A stretch of 11,688 nt of DNA. It comes from Prolixibacteraceae bacterium (GTDB lineage: Bacteria > Bacteroidota > Bacteroidia > Bacteroidales > Prolixibacteraceae). Position 1 is the first letter of the stretch, and every line of letters starts with the position of its first letter. The notes below the pieces were generated by a model. That model did not search any database. It was not told the DNA's origin and saw only the letters and a list, made by a program, of their open reading frames with translations. Shown piece after piece: positions 1-7,892 of the stretch. The position numbers and the translations under genes were made by a program. The stretch covers positions 1 through 11,688 of the forward strand of contig JAFGDX010000311.1 in the NCBI GenBank assembly GCA_016931875.1. The letters are read 5' to 3'.

Positions 1-2
1 CC

Positions 3-416
3 AAACGAAATACTGATTTAAAGGTGATTCATAAAAATGAGGATGCACCTGCAAAAGCAGGGCTTTCTATTTCTGAAATTGAAAAAGTTATGAGTTATGT
101 TTTGGACCAGTACGGAGCTTTATCCGAGATTGTTCCGCTGGGAGACAAATGGAAAGGTGGTACGCTGATTTTACAACCTGAAAACAAAGAATTAAAACCC
201 AAAGAAATACCCGTAGAAAGTTTTTTTCATAAAATTATAATGTTGCGCGACCGGTTGCGGGTTCTGGAACAAAATATTAACAGCCACAGTGTTTTGACCG
301 ACGAGGAGAAAATAAACCTTCAACAGTATATTACACGCATTTACGGCTCGTTAACCACATTTAATATTTTATTCTCCGAAAAAGAACATTATTTTGTAGG
401 AGCAAAATCGAAATAA
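3..416 (+). CDS. Small helical protein of unknown function, 5'-truncated
   Basis: The reading frame is open from the first complete codon at position 3 to a TAA at 414-416. A GTG at 24 could serve as a start, but codons upstream of it are also open and no ATG is present, so the real start probably lies before the window. About 137 residues are visible. There is no signal peptide, membrane segment or known catalytic motif. The protein looks mostly alpha-helical: likely helices at about residues 17-36, 65-87 and 92-117 (numbered from the GTG), the latter two rich in charged and hydrophobic residues (RDRLRVLEQ, DEEKINLQQYI). A short, more extended stretch (KWKGGTLILQP) lies between them. This suggests a small cytoplasmic, perhaps oligomeric, protein. 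The next gene starts 2 nt after its stop, so it is probably the upstream member of the same operon. I do not recognise a function; its context gives no specific hint. Confidence 0.75.
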   Translation, partial: KRNTDLKVIHKNEDAPAKAGLSISEIEKVMSYVLDQYGALSEIVPLGDKWKGGTLILQPENKELKPKEIPVESFFHKIIMLRDRLRVLEQNINSHSVLTDEEKINLQQYITRIYGSLTTFNILFSEKEHYFVGAKSK

Positions 417-418
417 CC

Positions 419-1321
419 ATGATTAAAAAAATTGCCATTGTTGTGTTTGTATTTCTAAATGTAAGCTCGTTTGCACAGGATAAAACTCTGAAAGTTTGGC
501 CAAACGGAGCCCCGAATGACAACGGGATGAAAGAGCCCGAGGAAAAATATGACGGAGTAAGAGTTCGAAACGTGTCAGAAGCAGAGATGTATGTATATCT
601 GCCTGAGAAGGAAAAAAATACAGGTGCAGCCGTTTTAATTTGTCCGGGGGGTGGTTATGTAATTGAGGCCATGGATCATGAAGGTTTTGAGTTGGCAAAA
701 TGGCTGGTTTCAAAAGGAGTTGCAGGAATTGTTTTAAAATACCGCCTGCCATACGGACATCACGAGATACCGTCGGGAGATGCACGGCGTGCCATGCGCA
801 TTGTCAGAAGAAATGCAGAAGAGTGGGGGATCAATCCTGACAAAATTGGCATTGCAGGTTCATCCGCCGGAGGCCACCTGGCATCAACCGCAGGTACACG
901 CTTCGATTACGGAAACCCGCAAAGCACCGACCCCGTTGAACAGGTAAGCTGTCGCCCCGATTTTATGTTGCTGCTCTATCCGGTTATTACTTTTAAGGAA
1001 GAGTTTGGTCACATGGGCTCGCGGGTAAATCTTATCGGAAATGGAAACGACTGGAAAATGGTTGAAAAATATTCAAACGAGATGCACGTGTCGGCAGAAA
1101 CACCTCCCACCTTTTTGGTGCTGGCTGATGATGATACAGGAGTTCCGCCACGAAATTCAATCGAATTCTATTTAGCTTTGAAAGAAAATAATATTCCGGC
1201 TGAGTTGCACATTTTTAAAGATGGCGGCCATGGTTTTGGAATGAACAGGAAAAATTTGCCTGTCGACCAATGGCCGGAATTGTTTTATTCGTGGTTAAAA
1301 GCACAGGAAATTATCAATTAA
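419..1321 (+). CDS. Secreted alpha/beta-hydrolase, carbohydrate-esterase-like
   Basis: A 300-residue protein with a Sec signal peptide (residues 1-19 or 20, ending SSFAQ), so it should act in the periplasm or outside the cell. The fold is the serine esterase alpha/beta-hydrolase of the BD-FAE/acetyl-xylan-esterase-like group. An oxyanion-hole motif CPGGGY lies at residues 75-80. The nucleophile elbow G-S-S-A-G-G places Ser149 as nucleophile. D-x-x-V-P at 239-243 gives Asp239, and G-G-H-G-F-G gives His271. All triad residues are present and in the usual order, and the length is normal for a single-domain esterase. Relatives remove acetyl or feruloyl groups from hemicellulose; the substrate here is inferred only from family. 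It starts 2 nt after the previous stop, and its TAA directly abuts the ATG of the Nudix gene, so translational coupling is likely. A lipase-like or peptidase-like specificity cannot be excluded. Confidence 0.85.
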   Translation: MIKKIAIVVFVFLNVSSFAQDKTLKVWPNGAPNDNGMKEPEEKYDGVRVRNVSEAEMYVYLPEKEKNTGAAVLICPGGGYVIEAMDHEGFELAKWLVSKGVAGIVLKYRLPYGHHEIPSGDARRAMRIVRRNAEEWGINPDKIGIAGSSAGGHLASTAGTRFDYGNPQSTDPVEQVSCRPDFMLLLYPVITFKEEFGHMGSRVNLIGNGNDWKMVEKYSNEMHVSAETPPTFLVLADDDTGVPPRNSIEFYLALKENNIPAELHIFKDGGHGFGMNRKNLPVDQWPELFYSWLKAQEIIN

Positions 1322-1867
1322 ATGCAGAAAACACATCCATTAAATGTCATGCATTTTTGCCCCAGGTGTGGCTCGCGCGAATTTCAAATTGACGGGGTAC
1401 GCTCATTAAAATGTAAAAACTGCGGATTTCATTATTTTGTAAACGCTGCCGCCGCAGTTGCCGCACTGGTTGTGAATACAAAAGGGGAAATAATGTTAAC
1501 AACCCGCGGTATCAATCCAAACTACGGAAAGCTGGATTTGCCCGGAGGATTTGTTGACCCGATGGAAACCGTGGAAGATGCATTGCGAAGAGAGTTAAAT
1601 GAAGAACTTGGATTAAAAGTAAAATCATTTGAATACATAGGTTCAGCGCCCAACGAGTATGTTTTTTCTGAATTCAGCACATTTACCGTCGATTTGGCTT
1701 TTAAAGTCATTCCCGAAACCACGGAAGGTTTGCACGCAATGGACGATATTCTGGATTATAAGTTTTACCGTGAAGACGAAATAAACTACAACGACATACC
1801 GGCTCCTTCCATAAAACACTTTGTACAACAATATTTTCAAAATGAACGAAATAAGATTGAGAGTTAA
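1322..1867 (+). CDS. Nudix hydrolase with N-terminal zinc ribbon
   Basis: A 181-residue cytoplasmic protein. Residues 13-34 form a zinc ribbon with two C-x2-C pairs (Cys13/16 and Cys31/34). The Nudix domain follows from about residue 42. Its Nudix box at 76-98 matches G-x5-E-x7-R-E-x2-E-E-x-G-L exactly, with Gly76, Glu82, Arg90-Glu91 and the metal-binding Glu94-Glu95. Such enzymes hydrolyse nucleoside diphosphates linked to another moiety, using Mg2+. The ribbon-plus-Nudix layout recalls NADH pyrophosphatase (NudC), but the SQPWPFPxS motif that marks NADH pyrophosphatases after the Nudix box is absent, so the substrate is unknown. The start used is the ATG immediately after the preceding TAA; an internal Met10 just before the first Cys pair is an alternative. 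The 3' end overlaps the start of the aminopeptidase gene by 26 nt, consistent with coupled translation. Confidence 0.88.
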   Translation: MQKTHPLNVMHFCPRCGSREFQIDGVRSLKCKNCGFHYFVNAAAAVAALVVNTKGEIMLTTRGINPNYGKLDLPGGFVDPMETVEDALRRELNEELGLKVKSFEYIGSAPNEYVFSEFSTFTVDLAFKVIPETTEGLHAMDDILDYKFYREDEINYNDIPAPSIKHFVQQYFQNERNKIES

Positions 1868-3623
1868 GGCATTACGAATGGAAATGCTAAAGCAGAATTT
1901 GGATGCTTTTTACATATCAGGAACCGACCCGCATTCCAGCGAATATTTGCCTGAAAAATGGAAAACCCGTGAATTTATTACCGGGTTTACAGGTTCGTAT
2001 GGTGTTGTGGTTATTGCCCAGGAAGAAGCCGGTTTATGGACCGATTCGCGTTATTTTCTGCAGGCCGAAGAACAGTTGAAAGGTTCAGGGATTAAAATGT
2101 TTAAACTCAGGGTTCCCAATGCTGTTACTCCCGAAAACTGGCTGGCAAAAAAATTACCCGAAGGAAGCAAGGTGGGTATCGATCCCTTGTCGGTTACGTT
2201 GAACGGATTTCGTGCATTTGAAAATGTGTTAAACAAAAAAAATATCTCGCTGATTAAAACCAATGATATTCTTGGTAAAATTTGGGAGGAACGGCCTGAA
2301 ATTCCGGGGAACCAAGTTTTTGAGCTGGAGGTAAAATATGCAGGCTTGTCAAGAAAAGAAAAAAAAGATACCATTGCCAGCGAGCTAAAAAAACTTAATG
2401 CCGATTACCAGGTTGTTTCAATGCTCGACGAATTGGCCTGGCTGTTTAATCTGCGTGGTTCTGATATAAATTTCAACCCGGTTTTTACAGGCTACGGTGT
2501 GGTTGGAAAAAATGAATTTCTGCTGTTTGCCGACAAAAACAAAATTCCACCGGAAATTCAAAACCAGCTCGAAAAGGAAAAAATTACGCTTAATGGTTAT
2601 GATGAATTTTTTTCCTGGCTTTCTGAACTTCGAAAGAAAAAAATCTATATCGATCCGGATACCGTAAATTATTCTGTGTTTGAAACACTGGAAAAAGGCG
2701 GAAATACTTTTGTTGAAGGCACTTCAATTGTTGCGCTTCTGAAAGCCAGAAAAAATAAAACCGAACTCAACGGATTTCGGCAGGCAATGAAAAAAGACGG
2801 TGTAGCACTGGTTGAATTTCTGTTTTGGCTAAAACAAACCACCGGAAGGGAAAATATTTCGGAATATACAATCGGACGAAAACTCGCTGAATTCAGAAGT
2901 AAACAGGAGGGGTTTCAGGGTGAAAGTTTTTCGCCCATTGTGGGGTATAAAAGCCACGGTGCCATTGTGCATTTAACCGTTGGCCCCGATAATGCCCTGC
3001 CCGTGGAAGCAGACGGAATTTTGCTTTTCGATTCCGGTGGCCAGTATTTGCAGGGAACCACCGATATTACCAGAACCGTTGCGCTGGGTAAAGTAACCAG
3101 CCGGCAAAAAAAAGATTTTACCCTGGTTTTAAAAGGGTTGATAGCGCTCACCTGTGCCGTGTTTCCGGCAGGAACAAAAGGGTGCCATCTCGATATTCTG
3201 GCCCGCAGGGCATTGTGGGAAAACGGAATCAATTACGGCCACGGAACCGGACACGGTGTGGGGCATTTCCTGAATGTTCACGAGGGGCCCATGGCCATCC
3301 GCCAGGAATATAACCCCAACACCATTGAACCCGGAATGGTGCTTTCTAACGAACCGGCAATGTACAGGGAAGGCGAATACGGAATACGCACGGAAAACAT
3401 GATTGTTTGTGTGGAAAAACAGGAAACTGAATATGGCAAATTCCTGGGATTTGACACCCTTACCCTTTGTCCAATCGATACATCGTTGATAGAAAGGCAA
3501 ATGTTAACATCCAGTGAAATTCAATGGTTAAATGATTACCATCAAAAAGTACGGAAGGAATTGATGCCATTAATAAAGGAGGAGTTAAAACCATTTCTGA
3601 ATGAACTCACCGGGCCTTTTTAA
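1842..3623 (+). CDS. Xaa-Pro aminopeptidase (aminopeptidase P, M24B), three-domain type
   Basis: A 593-residue cytoplasmic metallopeptidase that removes the N-terminal residue from peptides with proline in second position. It has the long XPNPEP1-like layout: creatinase N domain (about 1-130), second creatinase-like N domain (about 145-305), catalytic pita-bread M24 domain (about 310-525) and the C-terminal M24 extension. All five dinuclear metal ligands are visible: Asp397 and Asp408 (FDSGGQYLQGTTDITR), His471 (GTGHGVG), Glu504 (NEPAMY) and Glu518 (RTEN). The spacings closely match those of the human enzyme as I recall them. The catalytic His377 (IVHLT) and His480 (NVHEGP) are also present. 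I prefer the ATG at 1842 to the in-frame TTG at 1821: it begins directly before the conserved R-L-x-x-L-R start helix of the family and overlaps the Nudix gene by only 26 nt. It is the last gene of the four-gene group and converges on the symporter gene. Confidence 0.93.
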   Translation: MNEIRLRVKALRMEMLKQNLDAFYISGTDPHSSEYLPEKWKTREFITGFTGSYGVVVIAQEEAGLWTDSRYFLQAEEQLKGSGIKMFKLRVPNAVTPENWLAKKLPEGSKVGIDPLSVTLNGFRAFENVLNKKNISLIKTNDILGKIWEERPEIPGNQVFELEVKYAGLSRKEKKDTIASELKKLNADYQVVSMLDELAWLFNLRGSDINFNPVFTGYGVVGKNEFLLFADKNKIPPEIQNQLEKEKITLNGYDEFFSWLSELRKKKIYIDPDTVNYSVFETLEKGGNTFVEGTSIVALLKARKNKTELNGFRQAMKKDGVALVEFLFWLKQTTGRENISEYTIGRKLAEFRSKQEGFQGESFSPIVGYKSHGAIVHLTVGPDNALPVEADGILLFDSGGQYLQGTTDITRTVALGKVTSRQKKDFTLVLKGLIALTCAVFPAGTKGCHLDILARRALWENGINYGHGTGHGVGHFLNVHEGPMAIRQEYNPNTIEPGMVLSNEPAMYREGEYGIRTENMIVCVEKQETEYGKFLGFDTLTLCPIDTSLIERQMLTSSEIQWLNDYHQKVRKELMPLIKEELKPFLNELTGPF

Positions 3624-3634
3624 AGAAATGTAAA

Positions 3635-3686
3635 ATAAAATCAGATTTGCATCATGTTTAAGGAGAAAAACAACTCTTGATTTTAT
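3635..3686. terminator. Possible terminator between convergent genes
   Basis: An AT-rich inverted repeat pairs 3635-3643 with 3678-3686 (9 bp perfect, ATAAAATCA/TGATTTTAT, extendable by two pairs past one bulge) around a loop of about 34 nt. It lies between the stop codons of the convergent aminopeptidase (ends 3623) and symporter (ends 3692) genes. Read on the minus strand, the arm is followed by a T-rich run, so it could end the symporter transcript. The U-tract on the plus strand is poor. The large loop and low GC content make this weak. Confidence 0.28.
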
Positions 3687-3691
3687 CTCTT

Positions 3692-5023
3692 TTAATGCAC
3701 TTGTTTTTTTGCCCGGAACAAAAGCAGCAGCGCACTGATACAAAATGCCAGTATAATGAGAATGTTTCCCGTAAGTTCAGAATAATAAGTATTCACAATT
3801 TTGCCCGCCAAAGCTATCGTGCCACCGGCAACAATTGCAGGAATAACGCTTTGTTTTTCAACTTTTATTCTTAGTAAAGCAAGTAAAGTTGGAATGGTGA
3901 AAGCACCTGAAAACAAGGTTAATGCAAAGAGAAGCGACTGGATAATGGAGTTGACAAACAAGGCAATAACAATGCTGGCAATTCCGAGAACCACCACTAA
4001 AATCCGTGTGAGTACCATGGAAGATCGCTGGTCTAAATTCCCTGAAATCAGTTCTCCCATTATGATGGATGAAGTAAGCAGCGTAGTATCAGCCGATGAC
4101 ATAACCGCCGACAGAAGTGCCGCCAGAAACAAACCATACATCCAGCCTGGCAACAGATGTTCAACAAAACTTATAATTCCGCGCGAGTCTGTTGTTGAGG
4201 AATAAATTCCCAGATACGTCAGTGCAAACGACAACGGGATTAAAACAACAGCTACTATAAATACACTTTTTGAAGCTGTGGTTTCATTTTTTGCACAAAA
4301 CAAACGCGAATAAATATCGGGACCAACTACAAAAGTTACCGAATATGTCAGAAAGAGCACCAAAAGATCGAAACCATTGAATTCATTGGTAAAAAGCAGC
4401 GGGAGAGAAAAGCTTTTTACCTGCCCGGCCTCCGGATGACCAAGTGCATAAAACGTAATTACAATTAATCCAACAATTATCAAAACAGATTGAATCGTAT
4501 CGGTTTTGATAATACTGAATTGGCCACCAATTAATGTGTAAACCACAAAAACAACCCCTGCAATTATGGCGGCTGTGTTGTAGTTTACCATGTTTAAGCC
4601 ATGTAAAATTTTTGCAGCGGCAATAATTTGTGCAGCTACAATTCCGAGCCAGGCAACCGGAATAATAACTGAAGCAATAACTTCGGTGTTTTTTCCGTAA
4701 AATTTTCCCAGCAGTTCGGGCAGTGTAAAATTGCCAAATCGTTTTACATATTTCGAAAGCGGAACCAGAAACAGTAGTCCGGCAGCTGCCGAAAACAAAA
4801 ACCAAAGCGCCGCCCAGCCAATTTGCTGTCCAAGTTCAATTGTTCCCAAAATTGCCGAACCGCCGAGTATGGTGGCCAGCAAACTTCCCGAAACAGGAAT
4901 CACACCCGCTTTTTTCCCCGCAACATAAAAGTCGGCAGGGGTTTTTATCTTGAAATATGAAATTATTCCAACAAGAATGACCACCAGAAAATAGGCTGCT
5001 ATGATAAATTGTACCTGTATCAT
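3692..5023 (-). CDS. Sodium:solute symporter family (SSS) transporter
   Basis: A 443-residue, strongly hydrophobic inner-membrane protein with about 12-13 predicted membrane helices, slightly shorter than the 450-550 residues common in the family. Family marks include the N-terminal D-F-Y-V-A-G-K-K motif at residues 31-38, the glycine-rich second helix (LGGSAILG, about 53-60) and the SSS signature AALLSAVMSSADTTLLTSS at 301-319. In that signature Ser309-Ser310 occupy the place of the sodium ligands Ser340/Thr341 of the proline carrier PutP. It should couple Na+ entry to uptake of an organic solute such as an amino acid, sugar acid, nucleoside or vitamin; the substrate cannot be told from the sequence. 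The ATG start at 5023 leaves only 71 nt to the divergent peptidase gene, so both promoters must fit in that gap. It is transcribed against the aminopeptidase gene. Confidence 0.9.
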   Translation of the reverse strand: MIQVQFIIAAYFLVVILVGIISYFKIKTPADFYVAGKKAGVIPVSGSLLATILGGSAILGTIELGQQIGWAALWFLFSAAAGLLFLVPLSKYVKRFGNFTLPELLGKFYGKNTEVIASVIIPVAWLGIVAAQIIAAAKILHGLNMVNYNTAAIIAGVVFVVYTLIGGQFSIIKTDTIQSVLIIVGLIVITFYALGHPEAGQVKSFSLPLLFTNEFNGFDLLVLFLTYSVTFVVGPDIYSRLFCAKNETTASKSVFIVAVVLIPLSFALTYLGIYSSTTDSRGIISFVEHLLPGWMYGLFLAALLSAVMSSADTTLLTSSIIMGELISGNLDQRSSMVLTRILVVVLGIASIVIALFVNSIIQSLLFALTLFSGAFTIPTLLALLRIKVEKQSVIPAIVAGGTIALAGKIVNTYYSELTGNILIILAFCISALLLLFRAKKQVH

Positions 5024-5094
5024 TTAATTTCACAAATATCGGAATTTCTGTTCCAATATTGTATTTTTAATCTTTCAATTAAAAACAATACGCT
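5024..5094. promoter_or_regulatory. Divergent intergenic region, probable back-to-back promoters
   Basis: This 71-nt AT-rich gap separates the divergent symporter (minus) and S9A peptidase (plus) genes and must hold both start signals. On the plus strand TATTTTTA at 5062-5069 matches the Bacteroidota -7 consensus TAnnTTTG in all but the last base. On the minus strand GATATTTG (complement of about 5036-5043) differs by one base. Neither has a clear -33 TTG at the right distance, so the exact promoters are uncertain; only the necessity of promoter activity here is well supported. Confidence 0.4.
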
Positions 5095-7203
5095 ATGAAA
5101 ATTTCAGTTTTTACGCTTTCACTTCTATTATTATTTTTGTGGGCCTGTAACACAAAAGAAAAAATAATGCCGCCTGTTGCCGACAAAATTCCAACAGAAA
5201 TAACTACTCACGGAGATACAAGAATCGACAATTACTACTGGATGAATGATCGGGAAGACCCGAAAGTGATTGAATACCTGGAGGCTGAAAATGCATATAC
5301 CCAAGCGGTGATGAAACCTACCGAACCTCTGCAGGAAAAGTTGTTTGATGAAATCAAATCGAAAATCAAACAGGAAGACGAATCGGTTCCGTACAAACGA
5401 AACGGTTATTATTATTACACCCGCACGGTTCCCGAGAAAGAATATTTTTTGTACTGCCGGAAAAATGGCTCGCTGGATGCGGACGAGGAAGTGATGCTGG
5501 ATGTAAACCAAATGGCCGAAGGGCATGAATATTACCAGCTGGGAGGTGCCTCTGTCAGCCCCGATAATAAAATGGTGGCCTTTGGAGTCGACACGGTCAG
5601 CCGCCGAAAATATACCATTTACTTTAAAAACCTTGAAACCGGTGAAATGCTGAAAGATGCCATTCCGTTAACCACTGGCGGCGCAGTTTGGGCAAACGAC
5701 AACAAAACGGTGTATTATGTAATGAAGGATGAAGTTACCTTACGCTCGGAGAAAATTATGAAACACATTTTGGGCACCCCGGTGGAAGATGACATTGAAG
5801 TTTATTATGAAGATGATGAAACCTTTTCAACCTTTATTTACAAAACCAAATCAAATAAATATTTAATTATTGGCAGCGAAAGCACACTCACCTCGGAATA
5901 CCGGTTTTTGGATGCCTCACATCCCGAAGGGGAATTTAAAATTATTCAGCCACGAACCCGTGAACTGGAATACCAGGTGGACCATTTTGGCGATTATTTT
6001 TATATCCGCACCAACGTGGATGCACTGAATTTTAAACTGATGCGGACCCCAATTTCAACTACAGAAAAGGAAAATTGGGAAGAGGTGATTCCGCATCGTG
6101 AAGATGTCTATTTTTCTGATTTTGATATTTTTAAAGATTACCTTGTTTTATCTGAACGCAGGGAGGGAATCACCCAGTTGCGCATAATGCCGTGGGAAGG
6201 TGAAGAATATTATATCGATTTTGAAGAAGAAGTGTACACAGCGGGCTCAAATGTAAATTACGATTTTGACACGCATATTTTCAGGTTTAGCTACTCCTCG
6301 CTTACCACCCCGGCTTCGGTTTTCGATTTTGACATGAAAACCAAAGAACGTAAACTGCTAAAACAAACCGAAGTGCTGGGTAACTTTGATAAAAGCAATT
6401 ACGAAACAAAACGTATTTATGCCACCGCAATGGATGGAACAAAAATCCCCATTTCGCTGGTGTATAAAAAAGGATTGAAAAAAGACGGAAACAATCCTGC
6501 CTATTTATATGGTTATGGTTCATACGGAAACACAATCGATCCCTCGTTCCGGCTTTCAATTTTACCATTACTCGACCGCGGTTTTGTTTATGCCATCGCA
6601 CATATTCGCGGTGGTCAGATCAACGGGCGTGCATGGTATGAAGACGGCAAGCTGTTAAACAAAATGAACACGTTTACCGATTTTAACGACTGTGCACGGT
6701 TTTTAATTGATGAAGGTTATACAAATTCAGAAAAACTATTTGCCAATGGCGGCAGCGCAGGAGGTCTTCTGGTGGGCGCAGCTGTTAATCTTCGCCCTGA
6801 TTTGTATAAGGGAGTAATTGCCGATGTGCCTTTTGTTGATGTGGTGACAACTATGCTCGATGAAAGTATTCCGCTAACCACCAGCGAATTTGACGAGTGG
6901 GGAAATCCTAAAAATGAAAAATACTACTACTACATGATGTCCTATTCCCCGTACGACAATGTGAAAGAAAAAGACTATCCGGCCATGATGGTGACCACCG
7001 GTTTGCATGATTCTCAGGTTCAGTATTGGGAGCCATCCAAGTGGGTGGCCAAGTTACGCGATTTAAAAACCGATGACAATTTGCTTATTTTTCATATCAA
7101 CATGGATTATGGACATGGCGGTGCTTCCGGTCGTTTCCAGTGGATTGAAGACACCGCACTTGAATATGCATTTATTTTTGACCAGTTGGGAATAACAGAA
7201 TAA
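5095..7203 (+). CDS. Lipoprotein prolyl oligopeptidase family (S9A), oligopeptidase B-like
   Basis: A 702-residue serine peptidase. The N-terminus is a lipoprotein signal with lipobox L-W-A-C (Cys18 would be lipidated), so it should be membrane-anchored outside the cytoplasm. Residues about 28-430 form the seven-bladed propeller that restricts access to peptides, and about 435-702 the alpha/beta-hydrolase domain. The triad is Ser554 (GGSAGG), Asp639 (HDSQV) and His674 (DYGHGG); the spacings of 85 and 35 residues equal those of E. coli oligopeptidase B (Ser532/Asp617/His652). The motif AHIRGG and the block WYEDGKLL...NTFTDF are typical of oligopeptidase B, which cuts after Lys/Arg. The acidic S1 pair appears as Glu598 and Asp600. 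Of the two S2 aspartates, Asp482 is kept and the second position is Ser484, so specificity may differ. It probably degrades small peptides for uptake. It is monocistronic, preceded by the divergent promoter region and followed by a weak hairpin. Confidence 0.92.
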   Translation: MKISVFTLSLLLLFLWACNTKEKIMPPVADKIPTEITTHGDTRIDNYYWMNDREDPKVIEYLEAENAYTQAVMKPTEPLQEKLFDEIKSKIKQEDESVPYKRNGYYYYTRTVPEKEYFLYCRKNGSLDADEEVMLDVNQMAEGHEYYQLGGASVSPDNKMVAFGVDTVSRRKYTIYFKNLETGEMLKDAIPLTTGGAVWANDNKTVYYVMKDEVTLRSEKIMKHILGTPVEDDIEVYYEDDETFSTFIYKTKSNKYLIIGSESTLTSEYRFLDASHPEGEFKIIQPRTRELEYQVDHFGDYFYIRTNVDALNFKLMRTPISTTEKENWEEVIPHREDVYFSDFDIFKDYLVLSERREGITQLRIMPWEGEEYYIDFEEEVYTAGSNVNYDFDTHIFRFSYSSLTTPASVFDFDMKTKERKLLKQTEVLGNFDKSNYETKRIYATAMDGTKIPISLVYKKGLKKDGNNPAYLYGYGSYGNTIDPSFRLSILPLLDRGFVYAIAHIRGGQINGRAWYEDGKLLNKMNTFTDFNDCARFLIDEGYTNSEKLFANGGSAGGLLVGAAVNLRPDLYKGVIADVPFVDVVTTMLDESIPLTTSEFDEWGNPKNEKYYYYMMSYSPYDNVKEKDYPAMMVTTGLHDSQVQYWEPSKWVAKLRDLKTDDNLLIFHINMDYGHGGASGRFQWIEDTALEYAFIFDQLGITE

Positions 7204-7213
7204 ACTTTGTATA

Positions 7214-7257
7214 AAACCCTGCGTGTAAAGGGTTTCTGCTGAAGGGGTTCCTGTTTT
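7214..7257 (+). terminator. Weak hairpin after the S9A peptidase gene
   Basis: AAACCCT (7214-7220) pairs with AGGGTTT (7229-7235) around an 8-nt loop, 10 nt after the peptidase stop codon. A run of five T follows only about 17 nt later (7253-7257), so it is not a textbook rho-independent terminator, but its position just behind the gene supports a role in ending that transcript or protecting its 3' end. Confidence 0.35.
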
Positions 7258-7358
7258 TATTAAAAAAATTAATTTATTTATGGGTACTTTGTACTTTTAA
7301 TGTGTCTTTATTTATACAGGTATCTGGAAAATTATTGTTTTTTTCAAAAATTAAAAAT

Positions 7359-7396
7359 GGGAAGACCGGTAAAGCGTTCCCTTCCCTGGTTTTTTT
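7359..7396. terminator. Probable bidirectional rho-independent terminator
   Basis: GGGAAG (7359-7364) pairs with CTTCCC (7381-7386) around a 16-nt loop, then 7 T at 7390-7396. On the opposite strand the same hairpin is followed by a T-rich run (complement of about 7346-7357). A-rich left and T-rich right flanks could extend the stem. It lies about 155 nt behind the peptidase gene and could be its main terminator; it could work in both directions. The 6-bp core stem is short. Confidence 0.45.
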
Positions 7397-7603
7397 ATTT
7401 TGGCTTGCTGAATGAATCATAAAGAGTGGAAAATTTAATTGTTTATTAAAACTTATTCAACTATATTCGAAATATTATGATTGGGAATATAACAGTGAAA
7501 ATTAGCAATATAATGAGGGTTTTAAAGTAAATTGTTGAAATTAAATGTAAACCTTTTTCAATAATAATTATCAGAATAAAACAAAATTAGATAGTTTTGA
7601 AAC

Positions 7604-7711
7604 TTATTTAGCACAATGTTGTTTTTCAAAAGCAAATCTTGATTCTCAAGGTTTATTTTAGTTGGTTAGTTAGTTTTGAAAAGCCGCTTAATGAAGCGGC
7701 TTTTCTTTTTT
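7604..7711 (+). ncRNA. Candidate small RNA ending at a strong terminator
   Basis: This is inferred from the terminator without a gene. TAGTTTTG at 7592-7599 matches the Bacteroidota -7 box TAnnTTTG and would start a transcript near 7604; no good -33 box is seen. Downstream, AAATCTTG (7634-7641) pairs with CAAGGTTT (7647-7654), including one T-G wobble, around the loop ATTCT, and the transcript would end in the 12-bp terminator hairpin. The result would be an RNA of about 108 nt with two stem-loops and no open frame of note. The family is unknown. A long 3' untranslated region of the upstream gene, or a relic of a lost gene, would also explain the terminator. Confidence 0.25.
7678..7711 (+). 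terminator. Strong rho-independent terminator
   Basis: A perfect 12-bp stem pairs 7678-7689 with 7694-7705 around the tetraloop AATG. The GC-rich core is AGCCGCTT/AAGCGGCT, and six T follow at 7706-7711. It is as clear a terminator as any in the window, yet the nearest upstream coding sequence ends 475 nt earlier, which implies that something is transcribed up to this point. It also shields the downstream DUF1080 operon from read-through. Confidence 0.9.
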
Positions 7712-7877
7712 AATAATTCACAAACCATCACCATTTCTTACGATATCATAAATCGGGCTCCAGGAATGGGGTCGTTTAGCCCTTTAAAATCAACCAAAAG
7801 TGAATTTTTTACGTGTTTATTTTCAGCATTAATAAAACTTGTGTTATGCAACATCTGTTTCGGCAACAAAAAATATG

Positions 7878-7885
7878 TAAATTTG
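7878..7885 (+). promoter_or_regulatory. Probable promoter -7 box of the DUF1080 operon
   Basis: TAAATTTG is a perfect match to the Bacteroidota housekeeping -7 consensus TAnnTTTG. It lies 63 nt before the ATG of the operon's first gene and downstream of the strong terminator, the expected place. The -33 element is poor: CTG at 7855-7857 is about 20 nt upstream, where TTG is expected. Transcription would start near 7890, giving a leader of about 60 nt. Confidence 0.5.
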
Positions 7886-7892
7886 TAATTAT

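Noticed and set aside
1821..1841. Upstream TTG start for the aminopeptidase gene
   Set aside because: It adds only seven non-conserved residues and a longer overlap with the Nudix gene; the ATG at 1842 fits the family's N-terminus better.
7357..7422. 21-codon ATG frame (begins MGRPVKRSLPWFF)
   Set aside because: It overlaps the terminator-like hairpin at 7359-7396, has no ribosome binding site, and is too short to support without conservation data.
7676..7888. 70-codon plus-strand open frame in the intergenic region
   Set aside because: It begins at a TTG inside the strong terminator stem, would run into the operon promoter box, and its protein has no recognisable features.
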